Source: Deinococcus sp. Marseille-Q6407 (GTDB lineage: Bacteria > Deinococcota > Deinococci > Deinococcales > Deinococcaceae). Taken from it: 64,000 nucleotides of DNA. The notes under the pieces are model-generated. The model saw only the letters and a program-made list of their open reading frames with translations. It was not told where the DNA came from and did not search any database. Positions 7,460 through 18,022 of the stretch are shown one piece after another. Location of the stretch: positions 327,932 through 391,931 of the forward strand of contig NZ_CAMPFU010000004.1 in the NCBI RefSeq assembly GCF_946848805.1. The letters run 5' to 3'. A program made the position numbers and the translations under genes. The stretch's first letter is position 1. The number at the start of each line of letters is the position of its first letter.

Positions 7460-7477
7460 TCATTTGACGAGTCAGAT

Positions 7478-7545
7478 TGTCACTTTAGGGTCTTAGAGTA
7501 GCTCCGGCGCCTATCACGAAACATCCAAACCAACCCTAAAGTGAC
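7478..7545. repeat. Inverted pair of the TGTCACTTTAGGGT motif
   Basis: The motif at 7478-7491 faces an inverted 13-base copy at 7533-7545, with 41 bases between them. A degenerate copy (TGTCACGTTTGGGT) follows at 7578-7591. The group lies between higA and the 3' end of cas3. Confidence 0.65.
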
Positions 7546-7596
7546 GCAAAAGCAGGCCCTTTTTGTCACCCTGGTGTTGTCACGTTTGGGTATACT

Positions 7597-10482
7597 CTAA
7601 ATTGGCAAATACTGTACTCCCAGTTCATCATTCATACATACCCTCAATTTCCCCAGATCTCTATAACCCGCCGTCAGATCCAGGGGCATTACGTCTCGTA
7701 ACAGCGGGTGCGCTTGCCAGCCCTGGTGCCCACTGCCTAGCCCGTGCGGCCACAGTTCGCCGCGTTCAGCAGCCGCCACGATTTCCCAGCGCGACACGCT
7801 CAGCGAGCGGCGGTAGATGCGCTTGGCCGTCTCCGCATCTCCTTTCTGGAGCGTCTGGTGCTGGGTGACGAGTTCCGGCCAGGGCTCCTTTTTGGGTTGC
7901 AGGGCTCTGGGCGGCGGGCAGACCACCCATTTTCCATCCTGCTTCATGACCGGAACAATCCGCACGCTTTTATCACCCAGCCGGGTGCGCGGAATCTCGT
8001 CCTCACCGGCCAGCGCGTCGTCGTTCACGCTCTCGGAGTCGGGTTCCTCGGGATGACGGTGCAGGGGCGTTTGCCAGAACTCGTCGGGGAGGCCGATGTG
8101 GGCATATCGGCCCTTCGATTCCAGCCCCTCCTGAACGCTGCGGAGCTTGGCCTCGGCCCGCTCAACGAGCTTACGGCGCTCGGCGGGAAGGTCCTGCACC
8201 GGACAGGGCGAGCCGTACACCTCCTGCACCAGCGGGTCAAGGTCGTCCGGCAGGGTGAGGCTTGTTCGGCCTGCCAGCGTGTGCCAGGTGCGGTAGAGCA
8301 GCGCGGGCGCATAGACACGGCCCCACGCCTCACTTTTCAAGGCCTCGGCGGGCCATTCGTTCAGGCCGGAGACGTACAGCATGGGTTCGGTGTGCCCGCG
8401 CCGGCTCTCCGGTGAGCGCGCGTGTCGGTGGAGCCGCCCGGCCCGCTGAAGCAGCAGGTCTACCGGGGCGAGATCCGAAATCATCACGTCAGCGTCGAAG
8501 TCCAGGCTCTGCTCGGCGACCTGCGTGGCAATCAGGATGAAGCGCTCGGGGCGCTGTCCGTCCTTGCCCAGGTACTTCAGCACCGCTTTTTCACGGTAGG
8601 CTCGCTCGTCGGCAGGATAACGGGCGTGGTAGAGCAATACACCCAGCTTCTGCGCGCCCTTCGGCGCGCCCGCCGTGCAGGTCTGCGCCGTGACGCCCTG
8701 TTCACTGAGCAGCCGCACCACTTCCTTCTGGACCTGTTGCGCTCGCTGCACTGTGTTGACGATGACTGCCGTGCAGCCGCCGGTCACAGCGAGTTCTACC
8801 GCTCGGGCGGCGACGGCGTCAGCACTGCTGTCCAGAGCCCGGAGCGCAATCTGCTGCGCGGGGCGGCTGCGGTTGCCTTCCGCATCGGTGTCCGGGACGG
8901 TGCCCGACGTGACCTCGCCCGCCTGCGTCGCTACCGTCCAGCGCGGGTAGGTTTCGGTGGTCGGAATGTCGTTTGCGCCCCAAGCGGCCAGCAGTCGGCG
9001 GCGGCTCTCGTCCGGCAGGGTGGCCGACATGATGACCACACTGGACCCCAGGGCACGCAGCCAGCTCACCAGCGCCGCGATGAGTTCGGACGTGTAGGTG
9101 TCGTAAGCGTGAACCTCGTCCAGCACCACCACCCGGTTCCCCAGCCCCCACAACCGCACGAACTGGTGAGACACGCCCAGAACCCCCAGCAGCGCCTGGT
9201 CCACCGTGCCCACACCGAATTCGTCCAGCAGCGCCCGCTTGCGCGAGGTAAACCATTCCTCCACGCGAACCGCTTCCACCGAATTATCCCCCGCCGCGTC
9301 GGTGTTCGTGCGGTAAAAGATGCGGGTATTTTCCAGCCGCTGCTGGAACGGGTCGTTCAGCAAGGTGCCGCCGTGTGCGAGCTGGATGCTGACGGACTTT
9401 TTGGACCCCTGCCCTCGCAGAAACTCCACCAGCCGCCCGAACATCGCGCTGCCCGTCGCCTGCGTCGGCAGGGCCACATACAGGCCCCGGTGCTGCGCGG
9501 CGTGCTGAAGCTGAAGGTAGGCGTACAGCGCCGCTTCCGTTTTCCCCTCGCCCATCGGGGCTTCGACCAGCACCAGCGCGGGGCCGCCTACCTGCGCCAG
9601 CGCTTCGGCCAGCACGGTTTGCAGCGGGCGGGGCCTGAAGTCGCCCTCGGTGAGGTAGCCGAACACCTCCTCTAGCGGCGGCAACTCAGGGTGTAGGGGG
9701 GCAAAAGCGGGCCAGTGAACCTGTTCCCGCAGCATCTCACGGGCCTGCGCCCTAGCCCTAGCAAAGTAGGCGGCGGGGTCTACATAAGCGGAAAAGTCCG
9801 TCTGCGTGGGTAGGGGAAAGCTACTGCCCAGCCAGTCGGCAAAACTGGTGAGGCCGGCGAGGCGCATGAAGGCGGGTGCCGAGAGTTCGGCAACGGCAGG
9901 CACGGCGGCGTAATCGGCCCCGACCGCCTTGCACACGAGGCGGCAAAGTTCGCGGCGGACTCTTTCCCAGCCACCTTGACCAACCTGCATGTCAGAGAGG
10001 TTTTCCCGGTCAAGGCTTTCCACTCTGAACCCGTGATGGCAGCCCACCGCATCACCCAGCTGCTTGGCAAGCTTGTGCGGCCACCCCAACTGCCCATTTA
10101 GGAAGGCAGGAAGGCAATATTCACTGATCACGCCGTGCGGCGTATAAGGCTCCCGCAGCAACGCGGAAAATTCCAGCCGGGTGTCCACTTCTGCTTTGCC
10201 CCCCAGCCACTTCACCTGAAACGCCGGACTCGCTTTGCCCAGGTCGTGCAGAGCCACTAGCGCCAGCGTCCACGCCAGCCCCTGCTCAGCAGGCAGGCCC
10301 AGGTCAGCGGCCATCTGCGCCCGGACCTGCAGCGGTTCTAGGTCCAAAATCTCGGCGGCGCAGGCGGCCACATTGAGCAGATGTTCCAGCACGCCGAGCT
10401 TGACCTCGCCGGTCTGATGCGGGCTTTTGGCCCACAGAGAGCCAGTGATCTGGGTCACAGCGGGCAAGGCAGAGAGGGTCAT
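7597..10482 (-). CDS. cas3: Cas3 nuclease-helicase, type I-E
   Basis: 961 residues. The N-terminal HD nuclease domain has HD at residues 79-80 ([13 protein letters not shown]) and downstream CHHGF near 148-152. The superfamily 2 helicase follows: Walker A APMGEGKT (308-315), DEVH (455-458), SATLP (486-490) and motif [11 protein letters not shown] near residue 690. All key residues are intact, so it should degrade target DNA once recruited by Cascade. It is divergent from the casA operon. Its TATGCT -10 is six bases before the ATG, and an IS4-family element has inserted only about 20 bases further upstream, so expression may be altered. Confidence 0.95.
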   Translation of the reverse strand: MTLSALPAVTQITGSLWAKSPHQTGEVKLGVLEHLLNVAACAAEILDLEPLQVRAQMAADLGLPAEQGLAWTLALVALHDLGKASPAFQVKWLGGKAEVDTRLEFSALLREPYTPHGVISEYCLPAFLNGQLGWPHKLAKQLGDAVGCHHGFRVESLDRENLSDMQVGQGGWERVRRELCRLVCKAVGADYAAVPAVAELSAPAFMRLAGLTSFADWLGSSFPLPTQTDFSAYVDPAAYFARARAQAREMLREQVHWPAFAPLHPELPPLEEVFGYLTEGDFRPRPLQTVLAEALAQVGGPALVLVEAPMGEGKTEAALYAYLQLQHAAQHRGLYVALPTQATGSAMFGRLVEFLRGQGSKKSVSIQLAHGGTLLNDPFQQRLENTRIFYRTNTDAAGDNSVEAVRVEEWFTSRKRALLDEFGVGTVDQALLGVLGVSHQFVRLWGLGNRVVVLDEVHAYDTYTSELIAALVSWLRALGSSVVIMSATLPDESRRRLLAAWGANDIPTTETYPRWTVATQAGEVTSGTVPDTDAEGNRSRPAQQIALRALDSSADAVAARAVELAVTGGCTAVIVNTVQRAQQVQKEVVRLLSEQGVTAQTCTAGAPKGAQKLGVLLYHARYPADERAYREKAVLKYLGKDGQRPERFILIATQVAEQSLDFDADVMISDLAPVDLLLQRAGRLHRHARSPESRRGHTEPMLYVSGLNEWPAEALKSEAWGRVYAPALLYRTWHTLAGRTSLTLPDDLDPLVQEVYGSPCPVQDLPAERRKLVERAEAKLRSVQEGLESKGRYAHIGLPDEFWQTPLHRHPEEPDSESVNDDALAGEDEIPRTRLGDKSVRIVPVMKQDGKWVVCPPPRALQPKKEPWPELVTQHQTLQKGDAETAKRIYRRSLSVSRWEIVAAAERGELWPHGLGSGHQGWQAHPLLRDVMPLDLTAGYRDLGKLRVCMNDELGVQYLPI

Positions 10483-10488
10483 GCAGCC

Positions 10489-10494
10489 AGCATA
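10489..10494 (-). promoter_or_regulatory. -10 element of cas3
   Basis: TATGCT ends six bases before the cas3 ATG, matching the leaderless pattern seen elsewhere in the window. The matching -35 position (about 10512-10517) coincides with the junction of the IS inserted at 10514. Confidence 0.55.
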
Positions 10495-10513
10495 AGCCGG
10501 AGCTGTCGTGAAG

Positions 10514-11719
10514 CTCAGTAGGTGACAACTTCACTTCCAGCCCCTCCTGGTGGGCAAAAAGGCTGGGTCAACAGGTCTAGGACAGCCATGAACTGTTGTG
10601 GTTTCCATCGTAAGGCATCTACGAGATGCTGAGCACCGTACCGCACCAGACTGACCGCTCTACGACCATGCTTGAGAATGGGGATGGACTGGGTCTGGTC
10701 AAACCAGACCCCCAAGCGCAAACAAAACATCCAGGCCAGTGTCACAAGGCCGAAGAGCCGCTGAAGACGGCTCCTTTCCGTCATCCCAGTCCGCTCCAGG
10801 TCGAAGCCTCGCTTCTTGAAGCTGCTGAAGGTGCACTCGATTGACCAGCGCTGCTTGTACAGCTTCCAGGTCTTCCGAGCGCTGAAATCTGTGGCAATGA
10901 TGACGAGGTCACCTGTGGATGACCTCGTCGCGACCACCCGCATGAGTTCGCCAAACACGAACACCTTTTCGTCGATTTCATGGAAATGACCGTGCTGGAC
11001 GTGCTTAAACCATTCCTTCCCATTCATGTCGTCCAGCATGTCGCTGTGCCGAATGCGGATCGCCCGCTTGATGCCTTGACGACGGAGAAAACGGAACCAC
11101 TCCGCACCGATGAACTCACGGTCAGCCACCAGGCCTTGCCAGCGTTTCGCTGGCAAGACGCGGAGGAGCTTCAATACCAACCACATACGGGCGTAGGTGT
11201 GGCTGTTCCCAGACTCATCAAGAGGAACCCAAATCAGGGGCAGGGTGAAGCCATGAACCACGGCTCCAAGCACCAGAAAATTGATGGGCGTTTCCCCATG
11301 CTCCCAATTGGTGCGGTCCAGACTCAGCAACACCTTCCCCGGTGGAAGATGGACGACGAGCAGAGCGATGAAAAAGTCCATGTCCAGCTGCTCATCCCGG
11401 AAGGTGCGGTCTGCCCGCCTTTTCTTAGCCTGGGGCATGCTGATACCCGGCATGTGGGCACTCAGGTCGTGATGATTGATGCTCCTCGCGGCAATCATCG
11501 CCAGAAGGACGTCAATCAAGCGCTGAAGGGTGTCAATGCGGAGATGACTGGCGTGCGCTTTGAAGTGCTGGGTGAGTGCGGTAGCCTGCTGAGCAGCGGA
11601 TTCTGTTGTTTTCACACTCTCAGAAGACCGCACACAGACGGCCCCATCAAGCTTGATGGGGCCGTCTGTTGGTTTTTGCCGTCTGGAACGAGGTCAAACT
11701 GAAGTTGTCACCTACTGAG
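10514..11719 (-). mobile_element. IS4-family element, second type, with target duplication
   Basis: 1206 bp with perfect 20-bp terminal inverted repeats beginning CTCAGTAGGTGACAACTTCA. It is flanked by the 9-bp direct repeat GTCGTGAAG (10505-10513 and 11720-11728). The clean duplication shows simple, fairly recent transposition into the cas3-casA intergenic region. It is unrelated in sequence to the 1149-bp IS. Confidence 0.95.
10515..11633 (-). CDS. IS4-family transposase
   Basis: 372 residues, intact. Catalytic residues: Asp in [12 protein letters not shown] (about 106), Asp in [10 protein letters not shown] (about 171) and Glu in [22 protein letters not shown] (about 265), which is the full Y-R-E-K signature of IS4 transposases. 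It starts at GTG 11633, and its TGA lies inside the terminal inverted repeat. It is the only gene of the element and is transcribed in the same direction as cas3, so readthrough could reach cas3. Confidence 0.93.
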   Translation of the reverse strand: MRSSESVKTTESAAQQATALTQHFKAHASHLRIDTLQRLIDVLLAMIAARSINHHDLSAHMPGISMPQAKKRRADRTFRDEQLDMDFFIALLVVHLPPGKVLLSLDRTNWEHGETPINFLVLGAVVHGFTLPLIWVPLDESGNSHTYARMWLVLKLLRVLPAKRWQGLVADREFIGAEWFRFLRRQGIKRAIRIRHSDMLDDMNGKEWFKHVQHGHFHEIDEKVFVFGELMRVVATRSSTGDLVIIATDFSARKTWKLYKQRWSIECTFSSFKKRGFDLERTGMTERSRLQRLFGLVTLAWMFCLRLGVWFDQTQSIPILKHGRRAVSLVRYGAQHLVDALRWKPQQFMAVLDLLTQPFCPPGGAGSEVVTY

Positions 11720-11851
11720 GTCGTGAAGCTATCACTTTAGGACCAGCATAAACGGTGGACTCAAATTATCTGAAATCTGCCCTCAACCCTGACAAAATGC
11801 GGCACAAGGGGGACATCCCTGCACGACATTCGCCCCAGGAGGTGATGATTT

Positions 11852-13564
11852 CTGGCTACTTTTTCTCTACTGGATGAACCCTGGATTCCTGTCTTGAAGG
11901 CAGACGGCACGCAAGAAGAAGTATCCCTGCGCAGCACGCTGCTCCAGCCTACGCTGTACCGCCGTATTGACGCAGGCCATCCGCTCCACACGGCAGCCCT
12001 CTACCGGCTGCATCTGGCAATTTTGCACCGGGCCTTGATGGGGCCAGCAGACGCAGAGCAAGCGGCACAGTGGTATTTGCACGGCTTTCCGGCAGAAAAA
12101 CTGGAAGCGTATCTGAACCGCTACGCGGGCCGCTTCGACCTGTTCGGGCCGCAGCCGTTTATGCAAGTGGCGGACCTAAACCCCGCCGAGGTAGGGGAAA
12201 ACTTCCGCAGCCACTGGACCCGCCTGAGCACCGAGGAAGGCAGCCCCAACACGACAGCGCTGTTCAACGTAGAGGCCCGGCCCGGCGGCGACCGCAGCGA
12301 TACCCTGACCCCAGCGCAGGCGGCGCGGCAACTGCTGGCGCACCAGACATTTGCGTTGGGCGGACTGATTAAGCGGTTCACCACGTCGGCTCGGGCGGCC
12401 CCGGTCGCCACCGCCGCCCTCTTTTTGGCCGAGGGAAGCGATTTGCAGCAGACGCTGGCGCTGAATCTGACACCCTATACGCCGTCCATGCAGGCGAAGG
12501 ACTTGCCGGTCTGGGAGCAGGAGCCACTCACGGTGGCCGACATTCAGCGCGTCTACGCCGACAAGGGACCGCAGGCCCGCCCCGCCCAGGGCTACGCCAG
12601 CCGTTACAGCTGGCTCAGCCGCAGTGTGCTACTGCTTCCGGAAGACACACCGGAGGGCCTGTGCGTCCGCACCATCGGCTTCGGCGCGGGCCTGCCGCTG
12701 CAAGGCGCGGGCGAGGGCAGTGGCAGCAATACCGACCCGATGGTCACGCTGCATGAAAGCAGGGACGAAAAGAGCGAGCCTTACCCCTACAAGCTGCGCC
12801 GTGACCGCCTGCTCTGGCGCGACCTGACGGCGCTGCTGCCCGACTCGGCGGCCACGGTCACCGAGGACAGGAAAGGCAAGGTCAAGACCAAACCCGGACG
12901 CGCGCCGGAAGTGCTGCTTCACGCGACGAAAGTGATGGAACTGGCCCACGCACAGGCCCAGCCCGCCGTAAAGCCGCCTAGTCAGGACGAGGCGGAAGAC
13001 TGGGACGCCCCCCTTCCCGATGCCCGTGCAAAACATCCGGTCATTCCGGTGCAGGTCTTCGGACAACTCACTGACCAGGGCAAAGCATTTGCCATGCGCC
13101 AAGAGTCTTACACGCTGCCGCAAACGTTTATCGAGGACTCGGACAAGTTCAGGAATTATCTCAAGCAGTCGCTGAACGACGCCGGGACAATAGGTGAGGC
13201 GCTGCGCCGCTCGGTATTCGTGCTGGCGCAGGAACTGCTCAAAAAGGATGGCGAGCGCAGCCCCGACCCCGCCGACATCCGCAAGCTGGCCGACCAGATT
13301 CCCGCCACAGCGACCTACTGGCAAGCTCTGGAAACGCCTTTCCGCGCTTACCTGCTGGATCTGGACAGCGACCCGGTGAAAGCCACACTGCGCTGGCAGG
13401 CGGCGCTGAGTCGAGCAGCCCTGCGCGGCTGGCAGGTGGCCGAGGAAGCCGCCGGCATGAACGCGATTGGACTGCGGGCGGTACAAAAGTCGCAGGGGCT
13501 GCTGCTGAAAGCGCTGGGAACGCTGCTTAAAGAAGGAGAAAAAGATGACCAGAACACCAGATGA
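11852..13564 (+). CDS. casA: Cascade large subunit CasA (Cse1/Cas8e)
   Basis: About 570 residues of the type I-E large subunit, which recognises the PAM and recruits Cas3. The N-terminus [18 protein letters not shown] matches the conserved LLxEPWIPV opening of Cse1. No ATG, GTG or TTG is in frame upstream of that motif. The only candidate with a proper ribosome binding site (AGGAGGTGAT, nine bases before) is CTG at 11852. An ATG at 11845 is out of frame and stops at once, and an internal ATG at 11894 would remove the conserved opening. It heads a tightly packed operon whose next gene overlaps by 20 bases. Confidence 0.88.
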   Translation: MATFSLLDEPWIPVLKADGTQEEVSLRSTLLQPTLYRRIDAGHPLHTAALYRLHLAILHRALMGPADAEQAAQWYLHGFPAEKLEAYLNRYAGRFDLFGPQPFMQVADLNPAEVGENFRSHWTRLSTEEGSPNTTALFNVEARPGGDRSDTLTPAQAARQLLAHQTFALGGLIKRFTTSARAAPVATAALFLAEGSDLQQTLALNLTPYTPSMQAKDLPVWEQEPLTVADIQRVYADKGPQARPAQGYASRYSWLSRSVLLLPEDTPEGLCVRTIGFGAGLPLQGAGEGSGSNTDPMVTLHESRDEKSEPYPYKLRRDRLLWRDLTALLPDSAATVTEDRKGKVKTKPGRAPEVLLHATKVMELAHAQAQPAVKPPSQDEAEDWDAPLPDARAKHPVIPVQVFGQLTDQGKAFAMRQESYTLPQTFIEDSDKFRNYLKQSLNDAGTIGEALRRSVFVLAQELLKKDGERSPDPADIRKLADQIPATATYWQALETPFRAYLLDLDSDPVKATLRWQAALSRAALRGWQVAEEAAGMNAIGLRAVQKSQGLLLKALGTLLKEGEKDDQNTR

Positions 13565-14155
13565 CCGGCCTGCCCGTTTCGTGCATGAACTGACGAGGCT
13601 GGAACGCGGCCCGCTGGCGCAACTCCGGCGCGGGCTGGGCGGTGACGAGCGTAGTGTGTACTGGCTGGAAGGGCTGTACGCCCGCACCGGCTACGGCGAA
13701 GCGCCCAAATACAGCAAGGACGCCCTGCAACTGCTGGCCGGACTGTACGCGCTGAAGCCCCAGGCCCGTGACGAAGGCGAGGAAACCGACGTTCCAGCAG
13801 AAGCCGAAGCCACGGCCAAAGCCGTGAATGCCCCCAGCATCGGCAAACTGATGGGTCGGCTGTATGTCCTACAAGGCGCACGGCCCAGCACAGAAAAACG
13901 TTTCCTGGCTCTGCTGGACACCGACCGCGACGGCCTGAATTACCAGATGCGCCAAGCAGTGATGCTGCTCTCTACAAAAGACCTCATGCCCGACTGGGTG
14001 CGCCTCGCCGACGACCTGCTGCGCTGGGGCGACCCGGTGCGCCGCCGCTGGGCCAGGGACTTTTACACCGAGATTCACCGCGAAACGCCACAAGACGCCG
14101 CTGCCGCCCCCACCGACGAACCCGCTCAAGCCCCCAACCAAGAAGGAGCCAACGC

Positions 14156-14159
<4 letters not shown>
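13545..14159 (+). CDS. casB: Cascade small subunit CasB (Cse2)
   Basis: 204 residues. The N-terminal [23 protein letters not shown] and the later GRLYVLQ...[13 protein letters not shown] segments are typical of Cse2. Cse2 forms the dimeric belly of Cascade and stabilises the R-loop. It overlaps casA by 20 bases with GAAGGAG before the ATG, and its stop overlaps casC (ATGA). The C-terminal ~25 residues are a disordered, Ala/Pro-rich tail. Confidence 0.92.
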
Positions 14160-15310
<1,151 letters not shown>

Positions 15311-15311
15311 T

Positions 15312-16016
15312 GTGGCGACTTTACTCCTGAGACTGGTGGCCCCCATGCAAGCGTGGGGCAGCCGCAGCCGCTTCGACGACCGCGACACCGAGGCAGAACC
15401 AACCCGCAGCGGCATACTGGGCCTCTGTGCGGCGGCGCTAGGGATTGACCGCGCCGAGCCGATTGACGACTTGGTCTGCTTGCGCTTTGGCGTACGCGTG
15501 GACCGTGAGGGCAGCGCGGGCCGCGACTACCACACCGCGCAGCTGTTTCCCGGCAACCCCAAAACCAAGACGGACGTGACCACCCGCTTTTACCTGTCGG
15601 ACGCGGCCTTCTGGGTGGGGCTGGAAGGTGACGCGGGGGTTCTGGCCCGGTTGTACGCCGCCCTGCAAAACCCGCACTGGCCGCTCTCGCTGGGGCGCAA
15701 GGCGTTTCAGGCGAGTCTGCCGATTTTCGCAGGGCCACCAGCGGAACTGCCGCTCTGGAACGCGCTGCGGCAGGCTCCGAGTCTGCGCCGCAAACAGGAC
15801 GAGGAGCCTTACCGTTTCGTGCTGGACCGGGACGCCCTACCCCCCGAACTCCGCGCCGGGGCGTCCCCCTCACGGCGGCAGGACGTGCCGGATGGCCCTT
15901 TCGTTCACCGCCGCTACCTTTCCCGCGAGGTGCTGGCGCTCACGCAGACGCTGGCACTCGCCACCGACCCTTTGGTTGGTCGAAACTGGTGCGAGCCAGA
16001 CGAGGCCAGCGCATGA
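15312..16016 (+). CDS. casD: Cascade subunit CasD (Cas5e)
   Basis: 234 residues from GTG at 15312, one base after the casC stop. The opening [37 protein letters not shown] is the conserved Cas5e N-terminus that caps the 5' handle of the crRNA. The usual Y-H-T and [15 protein letters not shown] segments follow. A longer reading frame extends upstream inside casC, but the Cas5 motif begins at the GTG. The stop overlaps the casE start (ATGA). Confidence 0.93.
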   Translation: MATLLLRLVAPMQAWGSRSRFDDRDTEAEPTRSGILGLCAAALGIDRAEPIDDLVCLRFGVRVDREGSAGRDYHTAQLFPGNPKTKTDVTTRFYLSDAAFWVGLEGDAGVLARLYAALQNPHWPLSLGRKAFQASLPIFAGPPAELPLWNALRQAPSLRRKQDEEPYRFVLDRDALPPELRAGASPSRRQDVPDGPFVHRRYLSREVLALTQTLALATDPLVGRNWCEPDEASA

Positions 16017-16669
16017 GCCTTTACCTTTCCCGCCTCCAGCTCAATCCCCGTGACCGTCAGGCCGCAAATGACCTTCGCAGCGCCTACAGCTTGCATCAGA
16101 CGCTGCGCTGGGCCTTTCCAAATGCGGGCGCCGTGCCTGGTCCCTTCCCCGAAGGTGAGCGCCTCCTCTGGCGCGACGACGGGCCGCAGGGCATCCTTGT
16201 GCAGAGTGTGACCCGCCCCGACTGGGCCGCCATTACCGGGCGTCATCCCGACTATTTTCAGGCCGAGCCACACGCCAAGCCGGTTGACCTTTCCGGCTTG
16301 CAGAACGGGCAGCAACTCGCTTTCCGGTTGCGGGCCAACGTGACCGTGAACCGTTTCCGCGACGGGCAAGACAAACAGGCCGACCCCCGCACCAAACGCG
16401 AAGCCCTGCGCGGCGCGAAAGAACAAGTGGAGTGGCTAGAACGCCAGGGTGAGCGCGGTGGCTTTTCGGTCATCGGCACCGACATCGCGCAAAGCGGCAA
16501 CGTGCGGCTCTACAAGGCGTGGGGTGGAACACCCATGACCCTCTTTGCCGTGACCTTTGAGGGATTGCTGCGGGTGGAAGACCCCGTCCGACTTCCACAG
16601 ACCGTTCAGTGCGGCATCGGCAAAGCAAAGGCGCTGGGCTTCGGCCTGCTCAGCCTGGCGCGGGGGTAG
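16013..16669 (+). CDS. casE: crRNA endonuclease CasE (Cas6e/Cse3)
   Basis: 218 residues. [21 protein letters not shown] and [14 protein letters not shown] match Cas6e, with His28 as the likely catalytic histidine. The C-terminal glycine-rich RNA-binding loop [15 protein letters not shown] is intact. The enzyme cuts the precursor at the base of the repeat hairpin (CCCCG paired with CGGGG) and stays bound in Cascade. ATG at 16013 overlaps the casD stop. Confidence 0.94.
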   Translation: MSLYLSRLQLNPRDRQAANDLRSAYSLHQTLRWAFPNAGAVPGPFPEGERLLWRDDGPQGILVQSVTRPDWAAITGRHPDYFQAEPHAKPVDLSGLQNGQQLAFRLRANVTVNRFRDGQDKQADPRTKREALRGAKEQVEWLERQGERGGFSVIGTDIAQSGNVRLYKAWGGTPMTLFAVTFEGLLRVEDPVRLPQTVQCGIGKAKALGFGLLSLARG

Positions 16670-16672
16670 GCC

Positions 16673-17605
16673 GTGACGGACGGCAAATCCATCATCTGGA
16701 AGCGGCAGAACCTGCGCGAATTGCCCAAATTCCGGGACGGCACATCTTACCTGTATCTCGAACACACCGTGCTGGAGCAGAACGACCGCAGTATTCAGGC
16801 CTTTCATCCCGAAGGCATGCTGACGATTCCCTGTGCCAGCCTGGGCGTTTTGCTGCTCGGGCCCGGCAGTAGTGTGTCGCACAGCGCGATGACGGCCCTG
16901 TCGCGCACCGGCTGCTCAGTGGTGTGGGTGGGCGAACAGGGCGTGCGCTTCTATGCCGCCGGCATCGGCGAAGCCAGCAAATCACAGCGGCTGATGCACC
17001 AAGCGCGCCTCTGGGCCAACGAAAAGAGCCGCATGCGGATTATCCGCCAGATGTACACCATGCGCTTTCCCGAAGGGCTGCCGGACGACCTCTCGCTGCA
17101 GCAGATTCGCGGGCGCGAGGGGGCACGGGTCAAAGCCCTCTACTCGCGCTACAGCAGTGCCTACGGCGTGAAATGGGAGGAACGTAAATACAACCGCGCC
17201 AACTGGGACGACGCCTCGCCCGTCAACAAGGCCCTCAGCGCCGGGAATACCTGCCTAAATGGGCTGGCGCACGCTGCGATTCTGAGTTGCGGGTACACGC
17301 CCGCGCTCGGTTTCGTCCACACTGGTAAACAATTAAGTCTGGTATATGACATCACCGACCTGTACAAGATGGAAATCGTCTCGCCCATCGCTTTTCAGGA
17401 GGCAGCAAAGGGCGGCGACGACATCGACCGCCGGGTGCGCCTCGCCCTGCGCGACCACATCCGGCAATCGCGGCTGCTGGAACGCATGGCGAATGACCTA
17501 CTGACACTCTTTGACGACGAGCACGAGGATGACCCGCAGGAAGAGGACGTAGGCGACCTCTACGACCCGGACGGCAACGTACAGGGCGGCAAAAACCATG
17601 GCTGA
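16673..17605 (+). CDS. cas1: CRISPR integrase Cas1, type I-E
   Basis: 310 residues from GTG at 16673, three bases after casE. Probable metal ligands are Glu149 ([11 protein letters not shown]), His216 (GFVHTGKQ) and Asp in YDITDLYK (about 226/229), all in the expected order. It integrates new spacers at the leader end of the array with Cas2. The acidic C-terminal tail ([15 protein letters not shown]) is typical for the I-E subtype. Confidence 0.95.
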   Translation: MTDGKSIIWKRQNLRELPKFRDGTSYLYLEHTVLEQNDRSIQAFHPEGMLTIPCASLGVLLLGPGSSVSHSAMTALSRTGCSVVWVGEQGVRFYAAGIGEASKSQRLMHQARLWANEKSRMRIIRQMYTMRFPEGLPDDLSLQQIRGREGARVKALYSRYSSAYGVKWEERKYNRANWDDASPVNKALSAGNTCLNGLAHAAILSCGYTPALGFVHTGKQLSLVYDITDLYKMEIVSPIAFQEAAKGGDDIDRRVRLALRDHIRQSRLLERMANDLLTLFDDEHEDDPQEEDVGDLYDPDGNVQGGKNHG

Positions 17606-17617
17606 GCGGGTGGACGC

Positions 17618-17956
17618 ATGGTGGTAATGACGCTGGAAAGGGTGCCAGACTCGTTGCGCGGTGAGCTGTCGCGTTGGCTGATTGAGGTGCAGACCGGCGT
17701 GTATGTCGGCGCGGTGAGCGCGACCGTCCGTGACCTGCTATGGGACAAGGTAGTGCAGCACGCCCGCTCTGGCCGTTGCACCCAACTTTTTCGCAGCAAC
17801 AACGAACAGGGCTTCGTGATTCGAACACATGGCGAAGCCCAGCGTACCCTGATAGACATAGAAGGCTACCAGCTGGTTGCTGTGAAAAATGCCCGCTACA
17901 AAGAGCACTTGCCCAAATTTACACCGAAATACGAAGATGAGTGGGAAACATTGTGA
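17618..17956 (+). CDS. cas2: CRISPR adaptor Cas2, type I-E
   Basis: 112 residues. [30 protein letters not shown] is the conserved Cas2e start, and the basic C-terminal extension that docks on Cas1 follows. It forms the core of the Cas1-Cas2 integrase. ATG/GTG choices at 17618 overlap little with cas1. It ends 66 bases before the first CRISPR repeat. Confidence 0.94.
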   Translation: MVVMTLERVPDSLRGELSRWLIEVQTGVYVGAVSATVRDLLWDKVVQHARSGRCTQLFRSNNEQGFVIRTHGEAQRTLIDIEGYQLVAVKNARYKEHLPKFTPKYEDEWETL

Positions 17957-18022
17957 TTTATATCCAATGCATGCGAAGATACCAGATAGCCTTTTCAGGC
18001 CGCGCAGCTTGACAAGAGAAGT
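17957..18022 (+). promoter_or_regulatory. CRISPR leader
   Basis: A 66-base, A+T-richer segment between cas2 and the first repeat. By position and composition it is the leader carrying the array promoter and integration site. It is short, so part of the leader function may lie inside cas2. Confidence 0.65.

Noticed and set aside
11845..11877. ATG at 11845 as the casA start
   Set aside because: Wrong frame; it reaches a TGA after ten codons.
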